Assembly: GCF_004122145.1 (NCBI RefSeq)
Contig: NZ_SBKQ01000003.1
Location: 248,001-312,000, forward strand
DNA length: 64,000 bases
Reading direction: 5' to 3'
From: Flavobacterium piscinae
GTDB taxonomy: Bacteria; Bacteroidota; Bacteroidia; Flavobacteriales; Flavobacteriaceae
Shown: positions 42,087 through 51,503 of the stretch, one piece after another
How the letters are laid out: every line of letters begins with the position of its first letter
Position numbering within the stretch: the first letter of the stretch is position 1
Notes under the pieces: generated by a model
What the model saw: the letters and a program-made list of their open reading frames with translations, nothing else
What the model was told of the DNA's origin: nothing
Databases searched by the model: none
Program-made: the position numbers and the translations under genes

Positions 42087-43844
42087 ACTAATTTGTTTTT
42101 CTAACTCCGAAATTACCTCTGCTGCTTTGTCAAAATCCTGCTGCATCGCTACATTTGAAAACTGAGCGTATCGAGCTAATTCGCAATTTTCGGTGATTTG
42201 AATAAATTTTTCTATCGTTTCAGGTTGTGCTTTTTTATCGGCTAAAAATTCTTTGATTAATTCTTTGCTCATTTCAGAGGTTTCAATTTTTAATTTCGCT
42301 TTCAAAAAATTGTGCAACGATTTTTCCAAAGCCACATAAAATGGTTCTTTGTTACCGAGTTGTTTTTTGGCTTCGGATAAATATTTCTTCGCCAATTTAT
42401 TGTTCATTTTCAATTTATTACCCATCACATCACCATCGATTGCTTCTTTTTTCTTCTTGAATAATATGATAAACGGAATCAATAAAAACGGAATTCCCAA
42501 CAAAACATAATACGTAGTTGAACCAAAGAAATCTTTTTTATTGATTTGTGATAATTTGGTTTTTAGATGAATAAATTTGAATTGCTCTTGGGCATCGACA
42601 GTTTTTTTCGCTACCGAAGCATTCCCCGGATTATCATTTCCTGCATTAGGCGATGTTGGTCCATCTGCCACATTAATCGTAATTTCATCGGAAGTAATTG
42701 TTTTATAACTGTTCGTTCCTAAATCGAAATAAGAAAATTGTATCGGTTTAATGTTATAAATCCCTTTGAATTGCGGAATAATCGTGTACTTGTCTGAGAT
42801 TTTTCCGTTCATACCACTTAAGGGAGTATTTACTTTTTCGGAATGAACCGGATCATACATTTCTAAAGCAGTTGGAACGACCGGTTTAGGCAAACTAAAC
42901 AATTTCAAATTTCCGGTACCGGAAACACTTACTTCCAAATCCATACTTTCTCCATTTTTTAAAGTGGTTTTAGAAGGTATTACTTTGAAATCAAATTTAC
43001 CAACGGCACCTGAAAAATCAATTGGTTTTCCGTTCTCGGGAAGTGGTTTTACGTTGATGATTTTGCTTCCGGCGGAAACGCGTTTGTGGTCTTTGGTCAG
43101 CATTACCTGACCGAATATATTTCGTCGATTGGTTGGTAATTCTACATCAATATCTAACGAAAGTGGTTCAATTTCCAATTTCCCTGATTTTTGCGGATAT
43201 AAAACGGTTTTTCGTAATACTACATAACGAAATCGTTCCCCATTATAGGTTCCTTCTTCGGCAACTAATTGTTTAATGTCGATGTTTTGGCTCCAAAAAT
43301 CATTGTATTTGGGTTTGTCTAATTCACGCCAATTTGAAATACCGATGTTGTGGCTGAAATATAATTTGTAAACTACTGTGATGGGTTCGTTTAGATATGG
43401 ATTGGTTTTGCTAACCTCAGCCACCAAATGCAACGCATCATTAATCGATACGGAATTATCGTTTGGATCACGCGGTTGCTGCACGGCATCGGTAACTTTG
43501 ATACTGATTGGGGTGGTTTTATAAACTTGTCCGTTGTATTCAATCGATGCCTGTTTGATGGAAATTGTTCCTTTTTGAGTAGGCAATAAAAAATAAGAAT
43601 ACGTTTTGTTAAAGGAACTTTTTCCGTTAACCCAGGATTGACTCACTTGCTGGCTTGGTCCTGCCAATAATCGAAAACCTTCAAACGATGGAGGCACAAA
43701 ATTATCACCATCCACATTCATGGTAAAGTCAATTCGCAACCGTTCGTTTAATCCCAAAGATGTTTTACTCGCTTTGGCGTCAAATTGAACTTGTGCAAAA
43801 AAAGTTTGACACGTTAATATTAATATGAATAACAGTTTTTTCAT
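42084..43844 (-). CDS. batD: BatD: oxygen-tolerance/envelope protein
   Basis: The 586-residue protein (ATG 43844; an upstream TTG adds two residues) has a signal peptide (MKKLLFILILTCQTFFAQ), a long periplasmic part of Ig-like beta domains (VQFDAKASKTSLGLNERLRI, TTLKNGESMDLEVSVSGTGN), one membrane helix (STTYYVLLGIPFLLIPFIIL), and a cytoplasmic helical tail with TPR-like features. This is the BatD family (DUF7507-like repeats). It works with BatA-BatC at the inner membrane. It has normal length. Confidence 0.92.
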   Translation of the reverse strand: MKKLLFILILTCQTFFAQVQFDAKASKTSLGLNERLRIDFTMNVDGDNFVPPSFEGFRLLAGPSQQVSQSWVNGKSSFNKTYSYFLLPTQKGTISIKQASIEYNGQVYKTTPISIKVTDAVQQPRDPNDNSVSINDALHLVAEVSKTNPYLNEPITVVYKLYFSHNIGISNWRELDKPKYNDFWSQNIDIKQLVAEEGTYNGERFRYVVLRKTVLYPQKSGKLEIEPLSLDIDVELPTNRRNIFGQVMLTKDHKRVSAGSKIINVKPLPENGKPIDFSGAVGKFDFKVIPSKTTLKNGESMDLEVSVSGTGNLKLFSLPKPVVPTALEMYDPVHSEKVNTPLSGMNGKISDKYTIIPQFKGIYNIKPIQFSYFDLGTNSYKTITSDEITINVADGPTSPNAGNDNPGNASVAKKTVDAQEQFKFIHLKTKLSQINKKDFFGSTTYYVLLGIPFLLIPFIILFKKKKEAIDGDVMGNKLKMNNKLAKKYLSEAKKQLGNKEPFYVALEKSLHNFLKAKLKIETSEMSKELIKEFLADKKAQPETIEKFIQITENCELARYAQFSNVAMQQDFDKAAEVISELEKQIS

Positions 43845-43850
43845 TTTCAA

Positions 43851-44642
43851 TTACCAGTCTTTTTCCGTTTGAACAGGTTTAGCTTTCACCTTTTGAAGGT
43901 TCATTTTTTCCTGCACTTTCTTTTCCTCATTATTTACGGCGTCTAGTAGATTTTGAACACTTTCCTTTGAAATTCCTGAAGGTTGTGGTTTAGGTTGACC
44001 GCCTTGATTTTGGTCTTTCTTCTGATCGCCTTCATTCTTATCTTCGTCGTTATCGCCTTTATTTTTATCTTTATCTCCTTCTTTTTTTTCGTCTTTTTTG
44101 TCTTTATCGCCGTCGCCTTTGTCTTGCTTTTGATCGTCTTTTTTATCGTCCTTTTTGTCCTCTTTCTTCTCGTCTTTTTTGTCTTGGTTTTGGTCTTCCG
44201 GATTGTTTTTTAAATATTCCTTTGCCAATGCATAATTGTAACGGGTTTGCTCGTCGGAAGGATTGTTTCGTAAGGCATTTTTATAGGCTTCAACTGCTTT
44301 TCCATATTGTTTTTCTTTCATATAAACATTGCCTAAATTATGCAATGCTTTGTGTTTTTCTTCTTTGGTTGTTGCCTTTTCAAAGGCTTGCGAATAGGCG
44401 TATTTTGACTCACTAAATTGCTTTTGTCTGTAAATTGAATTCCCTAAATTATACGATGGTTTAGCACCCGATAATCCTTTCGAATTGGAAATACGGTATT
44501 GTGCTTCTGCTTCAGCATAATTTTTTTCGATGAAAGCTTCATTTGCTTTGGGCAAAATTTTATCTTTTTCTTTTTTCACTTCCTCTTGAGCGAACATTAA
44601 AAAAGAAAATAACAAACAAATTAAAAAAACGATTTGCTTCAT
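43851..44642 (-). CDS. batC: BatC: TPR protein with a charged low-complexity tail
   Basis: The 263-residue protein has a signal peptide (residues 1-18), TPR repeats (residues 30-145, e.g. NLGNVYMKEKQYGKAVEAYK), then an about 75-residue Lys/Asp/Glu/Gln-rich tail with many repeats of DKKD and DQN units (residues about 148-222), and a helical end ISKESVQNLLDAVN. BatC is a scaffold in the Bat complex. Its ATG overlaps the BatB end by four bases. The charged tail could be periplasm-facing. Confidence 0.88.
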   Translation of the reverse strand: MKQIVFLICLLFSFLMFAQEEVKKEKDKILPKANEAFIEKNYAEAEAQYRISNSKGLSGAKPSYNLGNSIYRQKQFSESKYAYSQAFEKATTKEEKHKALHNLGNVYMKEKQYGKAVEAYKNALRNNPSDEQTRYNYALAKEYLKNNPEDQNQDKKDEKKEDKKDDKKDDQKQDKGDGDKDKKDEKKEGDKDKNKGDNDEDKNEGDQKKDQNQGGQPKPQPSGISKESVQNLLDAVNNEEKKVQEKMNLQKVKAKPVQTEKDW

Positions 44643-45682
44643 GATTCCTTTTCATTAAATAAATTCAACTTACTAATCCAATCTGTTTTTCTTTCTAACA
44701 GGAAAATATCGATAAACAGCAAGGCAAAAGCTATGCCTAAAAACCATTGAAATTGCGATTGAAAATCGGCTACTTGTGTCGTTTCAAATTCAGTTTTTTC
44801 AATATTGTCTAATGCATTTTTTACATAATCCAACACCTCTTTTGTGTTTCCGCCGTAAACATAACCTCCTTTTGTGCCTTTTCCTATTTGTTTCAGGATT
44901 TCTGCATTCATTTTGGTTACCACAACCTCATCGTTTTGATCGCGTTTAAAATTCTCAACTACACCATTTAGTTTAATTGGAATCGGTCCACCTTTTTCGG
45001 TTCCAACACCAATGGTGATTACTTTTGCTTTTATTTTAAGAGCTTCTTCAATGGCTCCTTCTACTCCGTCGGAATGATCTTCTCCATCCGAAATCAAAAT
45101 AATTAATTTGTTGGTAGCGTTCCCTTTATCAAAATAATTAGCCGATAACTTAATCGCTTCTTCCAACGATGTTCCTTGCGACGAAACCATATCGGTATTC
45201 ATGTTTTGCAAATACATTTTTGCCACACCGTAATCTGTGGTTATAGGCAAAACAGGAAAAGCACTTCCGGCATAGGCTACCATTCCGATTCGGTCACTTC
45301 CTAATTGATTGATAATTTGCGAAACAATTTGTTTGGTTTTATCCAATCGGTTGGGAGCCATGTCTTCGGCCAACATACTTTTGGAAACGTCGATGGCAAA
45401 CACCACATCAATTCCTTCCCGTTTTACGGTTTCCATTTTACTGCCAATTTTTGGATTGGCTAAACCAATAATTAAACTTGTCAACGCTAATAGAAAAACG
45501 GTAATTTTTAATACCGGCTTAAAAATAGACTTTTCAGGGCTCAATTTTTTCACTAATTCTACATCCCCAAACTCGCGTTGCTTCTTTCTTTTCCAATATA
45601 AATTGACTAAAAAAAGTATCACTATTATTGGGATAACAGCTAAAAAGTACAAATATATTTTTTCGTCTATTTGTGAATACAT
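44639..45682 (-). CDS. batB: BatB: von Willebrand factor A membrane protein
   Basis: The 347-residue protein has two N-terminal membrane helices, a VWA domain with MIDAS motif DVVFAIDVSKSM (Asp-x-Ser-x-Ser) and the following T and D of the metal site (TSLEEA, ISDGEDHSDG), and a C-terminal helix. BatA and BatB form the VWA core of the aerotolerance system at the inner membrane. It starts just after BatA with a one-base gap. Confidence 0.93.
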   Translation of the reverse strand: MYSQIDEKIYLYFLAVIPIIVILFLVNLYWKRKKQREFGDVELVKKLSPEKSIFKPVLKITVFLLALTSLIIGLANPKIGSKMETVKREGIDVVFAIDVSKSMLAEDMAPNRLDKTKQIVSQIINQLGSDRIGMVAYAGSAFPVLPITTDYGVAKMYLQNMNTDMVSSQGTSLEEAIKLSANYFDKGNATNKLIILISDGEDHSDGVEGAIEEALKIKAKVITIGVGTEKGGPIPIKLNGVVENFKRDQNDEVVVTKMNAEILKQIGKGTKGGYVYGGNTKEVLDYVKNALDNIEKTEFETTQVADFQSQFQWFLGIAFALLFIDIFLLERKTDWISKLNLFNEKES

Positions 45683-45683
45683 A

Positions 45684-46685
45684 TTATATAAAACCTCTAA
45701 AAATGGTTTGTTTTAATAAAATTTCTATCAACAATAATAAGCCTGCAATCCAAATTAATGGGCGGAATTTTTCATCGTAATTGTAAAACCGTTGTTCTTC
45801 AATTTCGGTGGTTTCCAACTTATTAATTTCGTTGTAAATTTCCTCTAATTTGCTGTTGCTTGTAGCTCTAAAATATTTACCATCGGTTTTTTTGGCGATG
45901 CTTTTCATTAATGCTTCATCAATTTCAACCGGCATCATTCTGAATAAAAACCCACCGTTTGGTGCATAGGCATAGGGAAATTCTGCCATCCCATTTGTTC
46001 CGATTCCAATCGTATACACTTTAATTCCGTATTCTCTGGCAATATCGGCAGCTGTTTCCGGTTCAATAAATCCGGCATTATTTACCCCATCGGTTAATAA
46101 AATTACAATTCTACTTTTGGCTTTACTATCTTTCAAACGGTTTACTGCGGTGGCCAATCCCATTCCAATTCCGGTTCCGTCTTTCAGAACATTATCGTAC
46201 TTAATACTTTTGATGGCATCAATCACAATCGATTTATCACTCGTTACGGGAGTTTTGGTATAACTTTCGGCGGCATACACCACTATACCGAAGCGGTCAT
46301 TAGGTCGGTCTTTCACAAAGTTTGCCGCCACTTTTTTTAATGATTCTAATCGATTAGGTTTTAAATCCTTGGCGAGCATACTTCCGGAAACGTCGGTAGC
46401 CATCACAATGTCAATTCCGCGAGTGGTTTTGGTTTTATTACTTATATCCACTGTTCTTGGGCGAGCTAAAGCAACTATTATGGCACTTAAAGCCAACATT
46501 CGCATGACAAAAAGCAATGGCTTCAATTTGGGTAGAATGGAATTTTTTACTTTAAACCCTTTTAATGAACTTACTTTTAAAGTAGGTGTTTGCTTATTCC
46601 TTTTCCAAATATACCAAGCAATTGCCACCGGCAGTAGGGTGAATAACCAAAAAAACTGTGGATGTAAGAAAGTGATATTTTCCAT
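45684..46685 (-). CDS. batA: BatA: von Willebrand factor A membrane protein
   Basis: The 333-residue protein has helices at residues about 5-25 and 55-75, the VWA domain with MIDAS DIVMATDVSGSM, GTGIGMGLATAVNRL and LLTDGVNNAGFI, and a final membrane helix. It is paralogous to BatB. It lies two bases after the BatD-like gene at 46688, in the middle of the operon. Confidence 0.93.
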   Translation of the reverse strand: MENITFLHPQFFWLFTLLPVAIAWYIWKRNKQTPTLKVSSLKGFKVKNSILPKLKPLLFVMRMLALSAIIVALARPRTVDISNKTKTTRGIDIVMATDVSGSMLAKDLKPNRLESLKKVAANFVKDRPNDRFGIVVYAAESYTKTPVTSDKSIVIDAIKSIKYDNVLKDGTGIGMGLATAVNRLKDSKAKSRIVILLTDGVNNAGFIEPETAADIAREYGIKVYTIGIGTNGMAEFPYAYAPNGGFLFRMMPVEIDEALMKSIAKKTDGKYFRATSNSKLEEIYNEINKLETTEIEEQRFYNYDEKFRPLIWIAGLLLLIEILLKQTIFRGFI

Positions 46686-46687
46686 GG

Positions 46688-48301
46688 TTATTTGATTATA
46701 GCAATTTCAACCGAATTCATTATCCGCTCTGTTATTTCATTGGCCACTTCATCGCCTTCTTCATGCAATACAATGATTTGTTGTAATCCGCCTTCTTGAC
46801 CAAAATAAATTACTTCGTAATAGGCTTTTCTACTTTTTTTAGTAATAGGATCTAAAATATCCATGGTGCCATAGCCTTTTAAACCTTCAACGCCTTCTTT
46901 GGTGCTGAATTCTTCTTGTTTTACTAATATATTTTGTGCCCCATTGGCCTCCATCATTTTTAACGAACCCTCTAAAGCTTGGGCCAATTCAATTTTGATT
47001 TCTTGTTTGAATTTCGTGGTCATGATGGCAATGTAAAAATGATCCATCATGGTGCCATAACCAAATAGTTGCATATCGGCCATTTCAGCCACTTGCTGTC
47101 CGCTCATCATTTTGGAAATATCCATTCGTTTGAGCACTTTTGGGGTTTCGATTTTAATGGCGGGATTTCCGTATTGACTTGAAACCCATTCGCCTTCCAA
47201 TAATTCTTTGGTTGGATGACCAATGATGTTATCTTTTAAAAAATCGAAACCTTTTATTGCAACAATAATCCCCAATGAAATAAAAAGTACAACTACCGCA
47301 GAAACGAGGATAAGGGTTCTTTTCTTTGCTTTTTTTCGTTTTAATATTTTCGCTTGATTGGCTTCATTATCTTCTAATTCTTCCTCTTCCACTTCTTCCG
47401 GTATCGATTGATGAATTTTGTAAATGGTTTTTTCTATTTTTATTTTATCATCCGCAATCTCAAATTCTAAAGGTTTAGATTTGGCAAATTTTACCAAGTC
47501 GGCTTGTTTTAAAACCTTTTCCAAATTTTTAATAGTTTCATCGGTTAAAGAAAGTTTCTTTTTAACCACGGCTATTTTAAAAGCCGCAATCAATTCATCA
47601 GTCGTACTTTCCATTGCCGGAATTTCGATGGCTTCTTCGATATACGTTCGGGCAATATCAGTCAATTCGGAGTAATATTCTTTCACTTCACCTCGTTCAA
47701 CCAAGCTCTTTTTTTCTAATGATTTTAGGTGTGCTGTGGCCTTTTCAATTGGAGAAGCATAGATAATTTCTTCTTCAACCGGTTTTTTATTTCTTTTTCT
47801 CCAATAAATAATCAAATTAGCGATCCCGGCAATTCCAATCAAAATCAATACAAAAATCCACCAATTGGAATAATCATTCGGAACGGTCGAAATATCTTTG
47901 ATATCATACATGTGTTGCTTCAACGTATCGACTACAACAGGAAGAATTTCAACTAAAACACTATCCGTTACATAGGGTTTTGAATTAATAATCACTTGAA
48001 GAGAAGGAATCGTATATCTTCCACTATCAAATTGCGTTAAACCATATTTTTTGATCAGTTGATAAGTATCATTTTCTTTAATAGTATCGGTGGGATAACT
48101 TTCTAAAACCTCTAAACTGCCAAATAATTTTCCTTCCGGAAAAGCCACTTTTGAAAGTGTATCAACCGTTGTTTTAAACGTCAAATTAATTTGTGCACCA
48201 ATTTTAACCTTGGTACTGTCAACCGAAGTAGTTACTCTTTTTTGTTGAGCAAAAACGAAGGTTGAAATAAGTAGAAAGAATATATATAATTTAATTTTCA
48301 T
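46688..48301 (-). CDS. BatD-like two-helix membrane protein of the Bat operon
   Basis: The 537-residue protein (ATG 48301) has a signal peptide (residues 1-19), a periplasmic Ig-like domain (20-125), a membrane helix (147-166), a cytoplasmic helical domain (180-300, with ERGEVKEYYSELTDIARTYI typical of BatD tails), an acidic stretch EEVEEEELED, a second helix (329-349), and a C-terminal domain of about 185 residues unlike BatD. It is between DUF58 and batA, where flavobacteria keep such a gene. The C-terminal domain is unassigned. Confidence 0.72.
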   Translation of the reverse strand: MKIKLYIFFLLISTFVFAQQKRVTTSVDSTKVKIGAQINLTFKTTVDTLSKVAFPEGKLFGSLEVLESYPTDTIKENDTYQLIKKYGLTQFDSGRYTIPSLQVIINSKPYVTDSVLVEILPVVVDTLKQHMYDIKDISTVPNDYSNWWIFVLILIGIAGIANLIIYWRKRNKKPVEEEIIYASPIEKATAHLKSLEKKSLVERGEVKEYYSELTDIARTYIEEAIEIPAMESTTDELIAAFKIAVVKKKLSLTDETIKNLEKVLKQADLVKFAKSKPLEFEIADDKIKIEKTIYKIHQSIPEEVEEEELEDNEANQAKILKRKKAKKRTLILVSAVVVLFISLGIIVAIKGFDFLKDNIIGHPTKELLEGEWVSSQYGNPAIKIETPKVLKRMDISKMMSGQQVAEMADMQLFGYGTMMDHFYIAIMTTKFKQEIKIELAQALEGSLKMMEANGAQNILVKQEEFSTKEGVEGLKGYGTMDILDPITKKSRKAYYEVIYFGQEGGLQQIIVLHEEGDEVANEITERIMNSVEIAIIK

Positions 48302-48347
48302 TGTCTGTTTCACAGCGATTACAAAATTTTTTGAAATTGGCGTATGA

Positions 48348-49214
48348 TTATCTTGATTTAAAATAGGTTAGTAATTTGGTCACATAACTTTCATCAACTC
48401 TTGTATTAACTGTTCCTGAACCACATTTTGAGAATGTTTCTTTAAAAAAAGTTACTTTCTCATGATAATATTTTTCATATTCCATTCGGATGGCTTTTGA
48501 ATTGGTGTTCACTAACATCGTTTCGCCCGTTTCAGCATCCAACATATTCACCATTCCGATATTTGGCATTTTTTCTTCTCGAATATCAAACACACGAATT
48601 CCGGTGATGTCGTGTTTTTTTCCGGCAATTTTCAAGGTGTGTTCGTAATTATCATCCGTAATAAAATCGGAAATAAAAAATACGATGGCTTTCTTTTTCA
48701 TCACACTCGATAAAAATTTCAACGCATTGGAAATGTTTGTTTTATTACTTTTTGGTTTAAATTCAATCAATTCACGAATAATTCGCAACACGTGTGATTT
48801 CCCTTTTTTAGGCGGAATGTAAAGTTCAATTTCATCGGAAAACAAAATCAAACCAATTTTGTCATTGTTTTGAGTGGCTGAAAAAGCCATTGTTGCAGCG
48901 ATTTCAGTTACAATTTCACTTTTCAACTGATTTTTTGTGCCAAAACTTTCCGAACCCGAAATGTCCACCATCAACATCATGGTTAATTCTCTTTCTTCTT
49001 CAAACACTTTAATGTATGGTTCGTTATAACGTGCGGTTACGTTCCAATCGATGGCACGCACATCATCACCAAATTGGTATTGACGGACTTCGGAAAAAGT
49101 CATCCCACGACCTTTAAAAGACGTATGGTATTCTCCCGAAAAGATATGATCACTCAATCGTCGGGTTTTGATTTCTATTTTTCGTACTTTTTTGAGTAAG
49201 TCTTTTGTTTCCAT
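48348..49214 (-). CDS. DUF58-domain protein of the MoxR/Bat operon
   Basis: The 288-residue protein opens with VRKIEIKTRRLSDHIFSGEY and has the DUF58 block RQYQFGDDVRAIDWNVTAR, then a degenerate VWA-like domain (LMVDISGSESFG, IGLILFSDEIELYIPPKKGK). DUF58 proteins are partners of MoxR AAA ATPases. It lies 83 bases after moxR, across a stretch of GTTTCAAG-type repeat words, and 46 bases before the BatD-like gene. It is soluble. Confidence 0.92.
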   Translation of the reverse strand: METKDLLKKVRKIEIKTRRLSDHIFSGEYHTSFKGRGMTFSEVRQYQFGDDVRAIDWNVTARYNEPYIKVFEEERELTMMLMVDISGSESFGTKNQLKSEIVTEIAATMAFSATQNNDKIGLILFSDEIELYIPPKKGKSHVLRIIRELIEFKPKSNKTNISNALKFLSSVMKKKAIVFFISDFITDDNYEHTLKIAGKKHDITGIRVFDIREEKMPNIGMVNMLDAETGETMLVNTNSKAIRMEYEKYYHEKVTFFKETFSKCGSGTVNTRVDESYVTKLLTYFKSR

Positions 49215-49220
49215 TCTTTC

Positions 49221-49295
49221 TTTGTTTCAGGTTTCAAGTTTCAGGTTCTCTTTGTTTCAGGTTTTTAAACTTGAAACATTAAACTTGAAACAAAA
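49221..49295. repeat. Word-like inverted repeat of GTTTCAAGTTTC type between moxR and DUF58
   Basis: TTTGTTTCAGGTTTCAAGTT and more copies of GTTTCAGG on the left are mirrored by AAACTTGAAACATTAAACTT then GAAACAAA on the right. The same words occur at 50479-50506 and 62878-62902. Confidence 0.7.
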
Positions 49296-49297
49296 AA

Positions 49298-50302
49298 TTA
49301 AGGTACTTCAATCTCGTTTACAATTTTATTAATGATTTCAACCGAAGTGATGTTTTCTGCTTCAGCTTCGTATGTTACACCGATACGGTGACGCAACACA
49401 TCGTGCACAACGGCACGCACATCTTCGGGTATCACATAACCACGCCGTTTGATAAACGCATAACATTTTGCTGCTGTGGCCAAATTAATACTTCCACGAG
49501 GAGACGAACCAAAGCTGATTAATGGTTTTAAACTTTCTAATTTATATTTTTCGGGGAAACGCGTTGCGAAAATGATATCTAAAATGTATTTTTCAATTTT
49601 CTCATCCATATAGACTTCACGAACGGCTTGTTGAGCCCGTAGAATTTGATCAATGGAAATTACCGCATTTACTTTTTCATAACTTCCTTTTAAATTTTGA
49701 CGAATCACCAATCGTTCGTCTTCCATTTTAGGGTAATCAATGACCGTTTTTAGCATAAAACGATCGACTTGAGCTTCCGGTAACGGATAGGTTCCTTCTT
49801 GTTCAATTGGGTTTTGAGTAGCCAAAACTAAGAACGGTTTGTCTAATTTAAAAGTTGTATCACCAATGGTTACCTGTTTTTCCTGCATGGCTTCTAATAA
49901 AGCCGATTGCACTTTGGCAGGAGCACGGTTAATCTCATCAGCTAAGACGAAATTGGCGAAAATTGGTCCTTTCTTGATGGAAAATTCATTTTGTTTGATG
50001 TTGTAAATCATGGTTCCAACCACATCGGCAGGTAATAAATCCGGTGTAAATTGTACACGACTAAAAGTACCTTGTACGGCTTGAGACAAGGTGTTTATGG
50101 CTAACGTTTTAGCCAGACCGGGAACACCTTCCAATAGGATGTGTCCTTGTCCTAAAAGTCCAATCAACAAACGTTCTACCATGTGTTTTTGGCCTACGAT
50201 AACTTTGTTCATTTCATACGTTAGCAGGTCAATAAAAGCACTTTCTCTTTCAATTTTTTCATTAATCGCTCTGATGTCCAGCGTAGTTGTATTTTCTTCC
50301 AT
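49298..50302 (-). CDS. MoxR-family AAA+ ATPase
   Basis: The 334-residue AAA+ chaperone-like ATPase has Walker A GVPGLAKTLA, Walker B ADEINRAPAKVQ, the arginine finger region and the sensor motifs (LATQNPIEQEGTYPLPEAQ), and the lid domain with FGSSPRGSINLA. MoxR acts with DUF58/VWA partners in assembling or activating complexes. It is the first gene of the Bat operon. A near-consensus -7 box (TAAATTCG on the minus strand, 50322-50329) lies 20 bases upstream. Confidence 0.94.
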   Translation of the reverse strand: MEENTTTLDIRAINEKIERESAFIDLLTYEMNKVIVGQKHMVERLLIGLLGQGHILLEGVPGLAKTLAINTLSQAVQGTFSRVQFTPDLLPADVVGTMIYNIKQNEFSIKKGPIFANFVLADEINRAPAKVQSALLEAMQEKQVTIGDTTFKLDKPFLVLATQNPIEQEGTYPLPEAQVDRFMLKTVIDYPKMEDERLVIRQNLKGSYEKVNAVISIDQILRAQQAVREVYMDEKIEKYILDIIFATRFPEKYKLESLKPLISFGSSPRGSINLATAAKCYAFIKRRGYVIPEDVRAVVHDVLRHRIGVTYEAEAENITSVEIINKIVNEIEVP

Positions 50303-50478
50303 GATTCCTATTTTAAAAGCTCGAATTTAGTATGTATAAATTAACAGTGCAAATTGAAAATTTTATTCCTTTCAAGATGTTAACATACCGTTAAAACTTC
50401 AATAAAATCATGGGTTTTAAGAGTGATTTGTGATTTAGTTTTTATAATTTTAAGACCGATAAGAAAAAAGTTGTAGGA

Positions 50479-50506
50479 ATGAAAGTTGAAGGTTTCAGGT
50501 TTCAGG
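50479..50506. repeat. GGTTTCAGGTTTCAGG word-like repeat
   Basis: TGAAAGTTGAAGGTTTCAGG then TTTCAGGT. It repeats the words at 49221 and 62878 and sits in the 259-base gap 50303-50561, where I see little else. Confidence 0.65.
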
Positions 50507-50561
50507 TATAAACCGCCCATTCACTTTCACCCTTAATCTATTACCATAAGTTATAAAAATA

Positions 50562-51431
50562 ATGAAAACTACATTATCTCCTGTTGTAGCAGGAACCATG
50601 AATTGGGGTGTTTGGGATAAAAATTTAAGTGTTACCGAAATGGCCAACCTCATGCATGTTTGCCTGGAAAATAAAATTTCCACTTTTGATCATGCTGATA
50701 TTTATGGCGGTTACACCACCGAAGCAACTTTTGGTGAAGGCTTTAAACAAAGTAAAATTAATCGCTCAAAAATTCAATTGGTTTCAAAATGTGGTATTCA
50801 ATTAGTAACTAACAATCGAAATAATAAAATCAAACATTATGATTATTCAAAGGAGTACATTATTTGGTCAGCAGAAAATTCGCTTAAAAATTTAAAAACT
50901 GATTATTTGGACGTTTTTCTTTTACATCGCCCAAGTCCTTTAATGCAAGCTGATGAAATTGTCGAAGCGATTGAAAAGTTGAAAAAAGACGGGAAAATAT
51001 TAGATTTTGGATTATCAAATTTTACTCCATTTCAAACTGATTTGATTAAGCAAAAAACAAACGTTTCATATAATCAAATTCAGTTTTCGGCAACGCATTT
51101 AGAACCTATGGTAGATGGAAGTCTAAACCACATGCAAATTCACCATATTCGACCGATGGCATGGAATCCATTAGGAACAATTTTTAGAGAAGATACCGAC
51201 CAAACCCGACGTTTAAAGAAATTATTAGCTCGATTGGTTGAAAAATATCATTTTGGTTCGGATATCATTTTATTGGCTTGGATTATGAAACATCCGTCCA
51301 AAGTAATTCCCGTTGCCGGTACAGTGAATGTGGCTAGAATTCAACAACTACAAAAAGCATCTGAATTAATTTTAGACCCAGAGGATTGGTTTGAAATTTG
51401 GGATGAAAGTAGAGGTAAAGAAGTCGATTAA
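50562..51431 (+). CDS. Aldo/keto reductase
   Basis: This 289-residue NADP(H)-dependent oxidoreductase is a TIM barrel with catalytic Asp43 and Tyr48 in FDHADIYGGYTTE, the Lys in QLVSKCGIQL and His in VFLLHRPSP. The C-terminal cofactor site VIPVAGTVNVARIQQL is present. It is of the YdhF/oxidoreductase type; the substrate is unknown. It is a single gene, 72 bases before a T9SS protein gene. Confidence 0.92.
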   Translation: MKTTLSPVVAGTMNWGVWDKNLSVTEMANLMHVCLENKISTFDHADIYGGYTTEATFGEGFKQSKINRSKIQLVSKCGIQLVTNNRNNKIKHYDYSKEYIIWSAENSLKNLKTDYLDVFLLHRPSPLMQADEIVEAIEKLKKDGKILDFGLSNFTPFQTDLIKQKTNVSYNQIQFSATHLEPMVDGSLNHMQIHHIRPMAWNPLGTIFREDTDQTRRLKKLLARLVEKYHFGSDIILLAWIMKHPSKVIPVAGTVNVARIQQLQKASELILDPEDWFEIWDESRGKEVD

Positions 51432-51503
51432 AAAAAGAATGTAAAAAATTAATATGAAAAGAAAAATTACTAATTTTCACAAAATTTTTAAAATCAATAC
51501 TAT

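Noticed and set aside
43983..44213. Hydrophobic open frame on the plus strand opposite batC
   Set aside because: It is the mirror of the Lys/Asp/Glu-rich tail codons of batC and so a by-product of composition.
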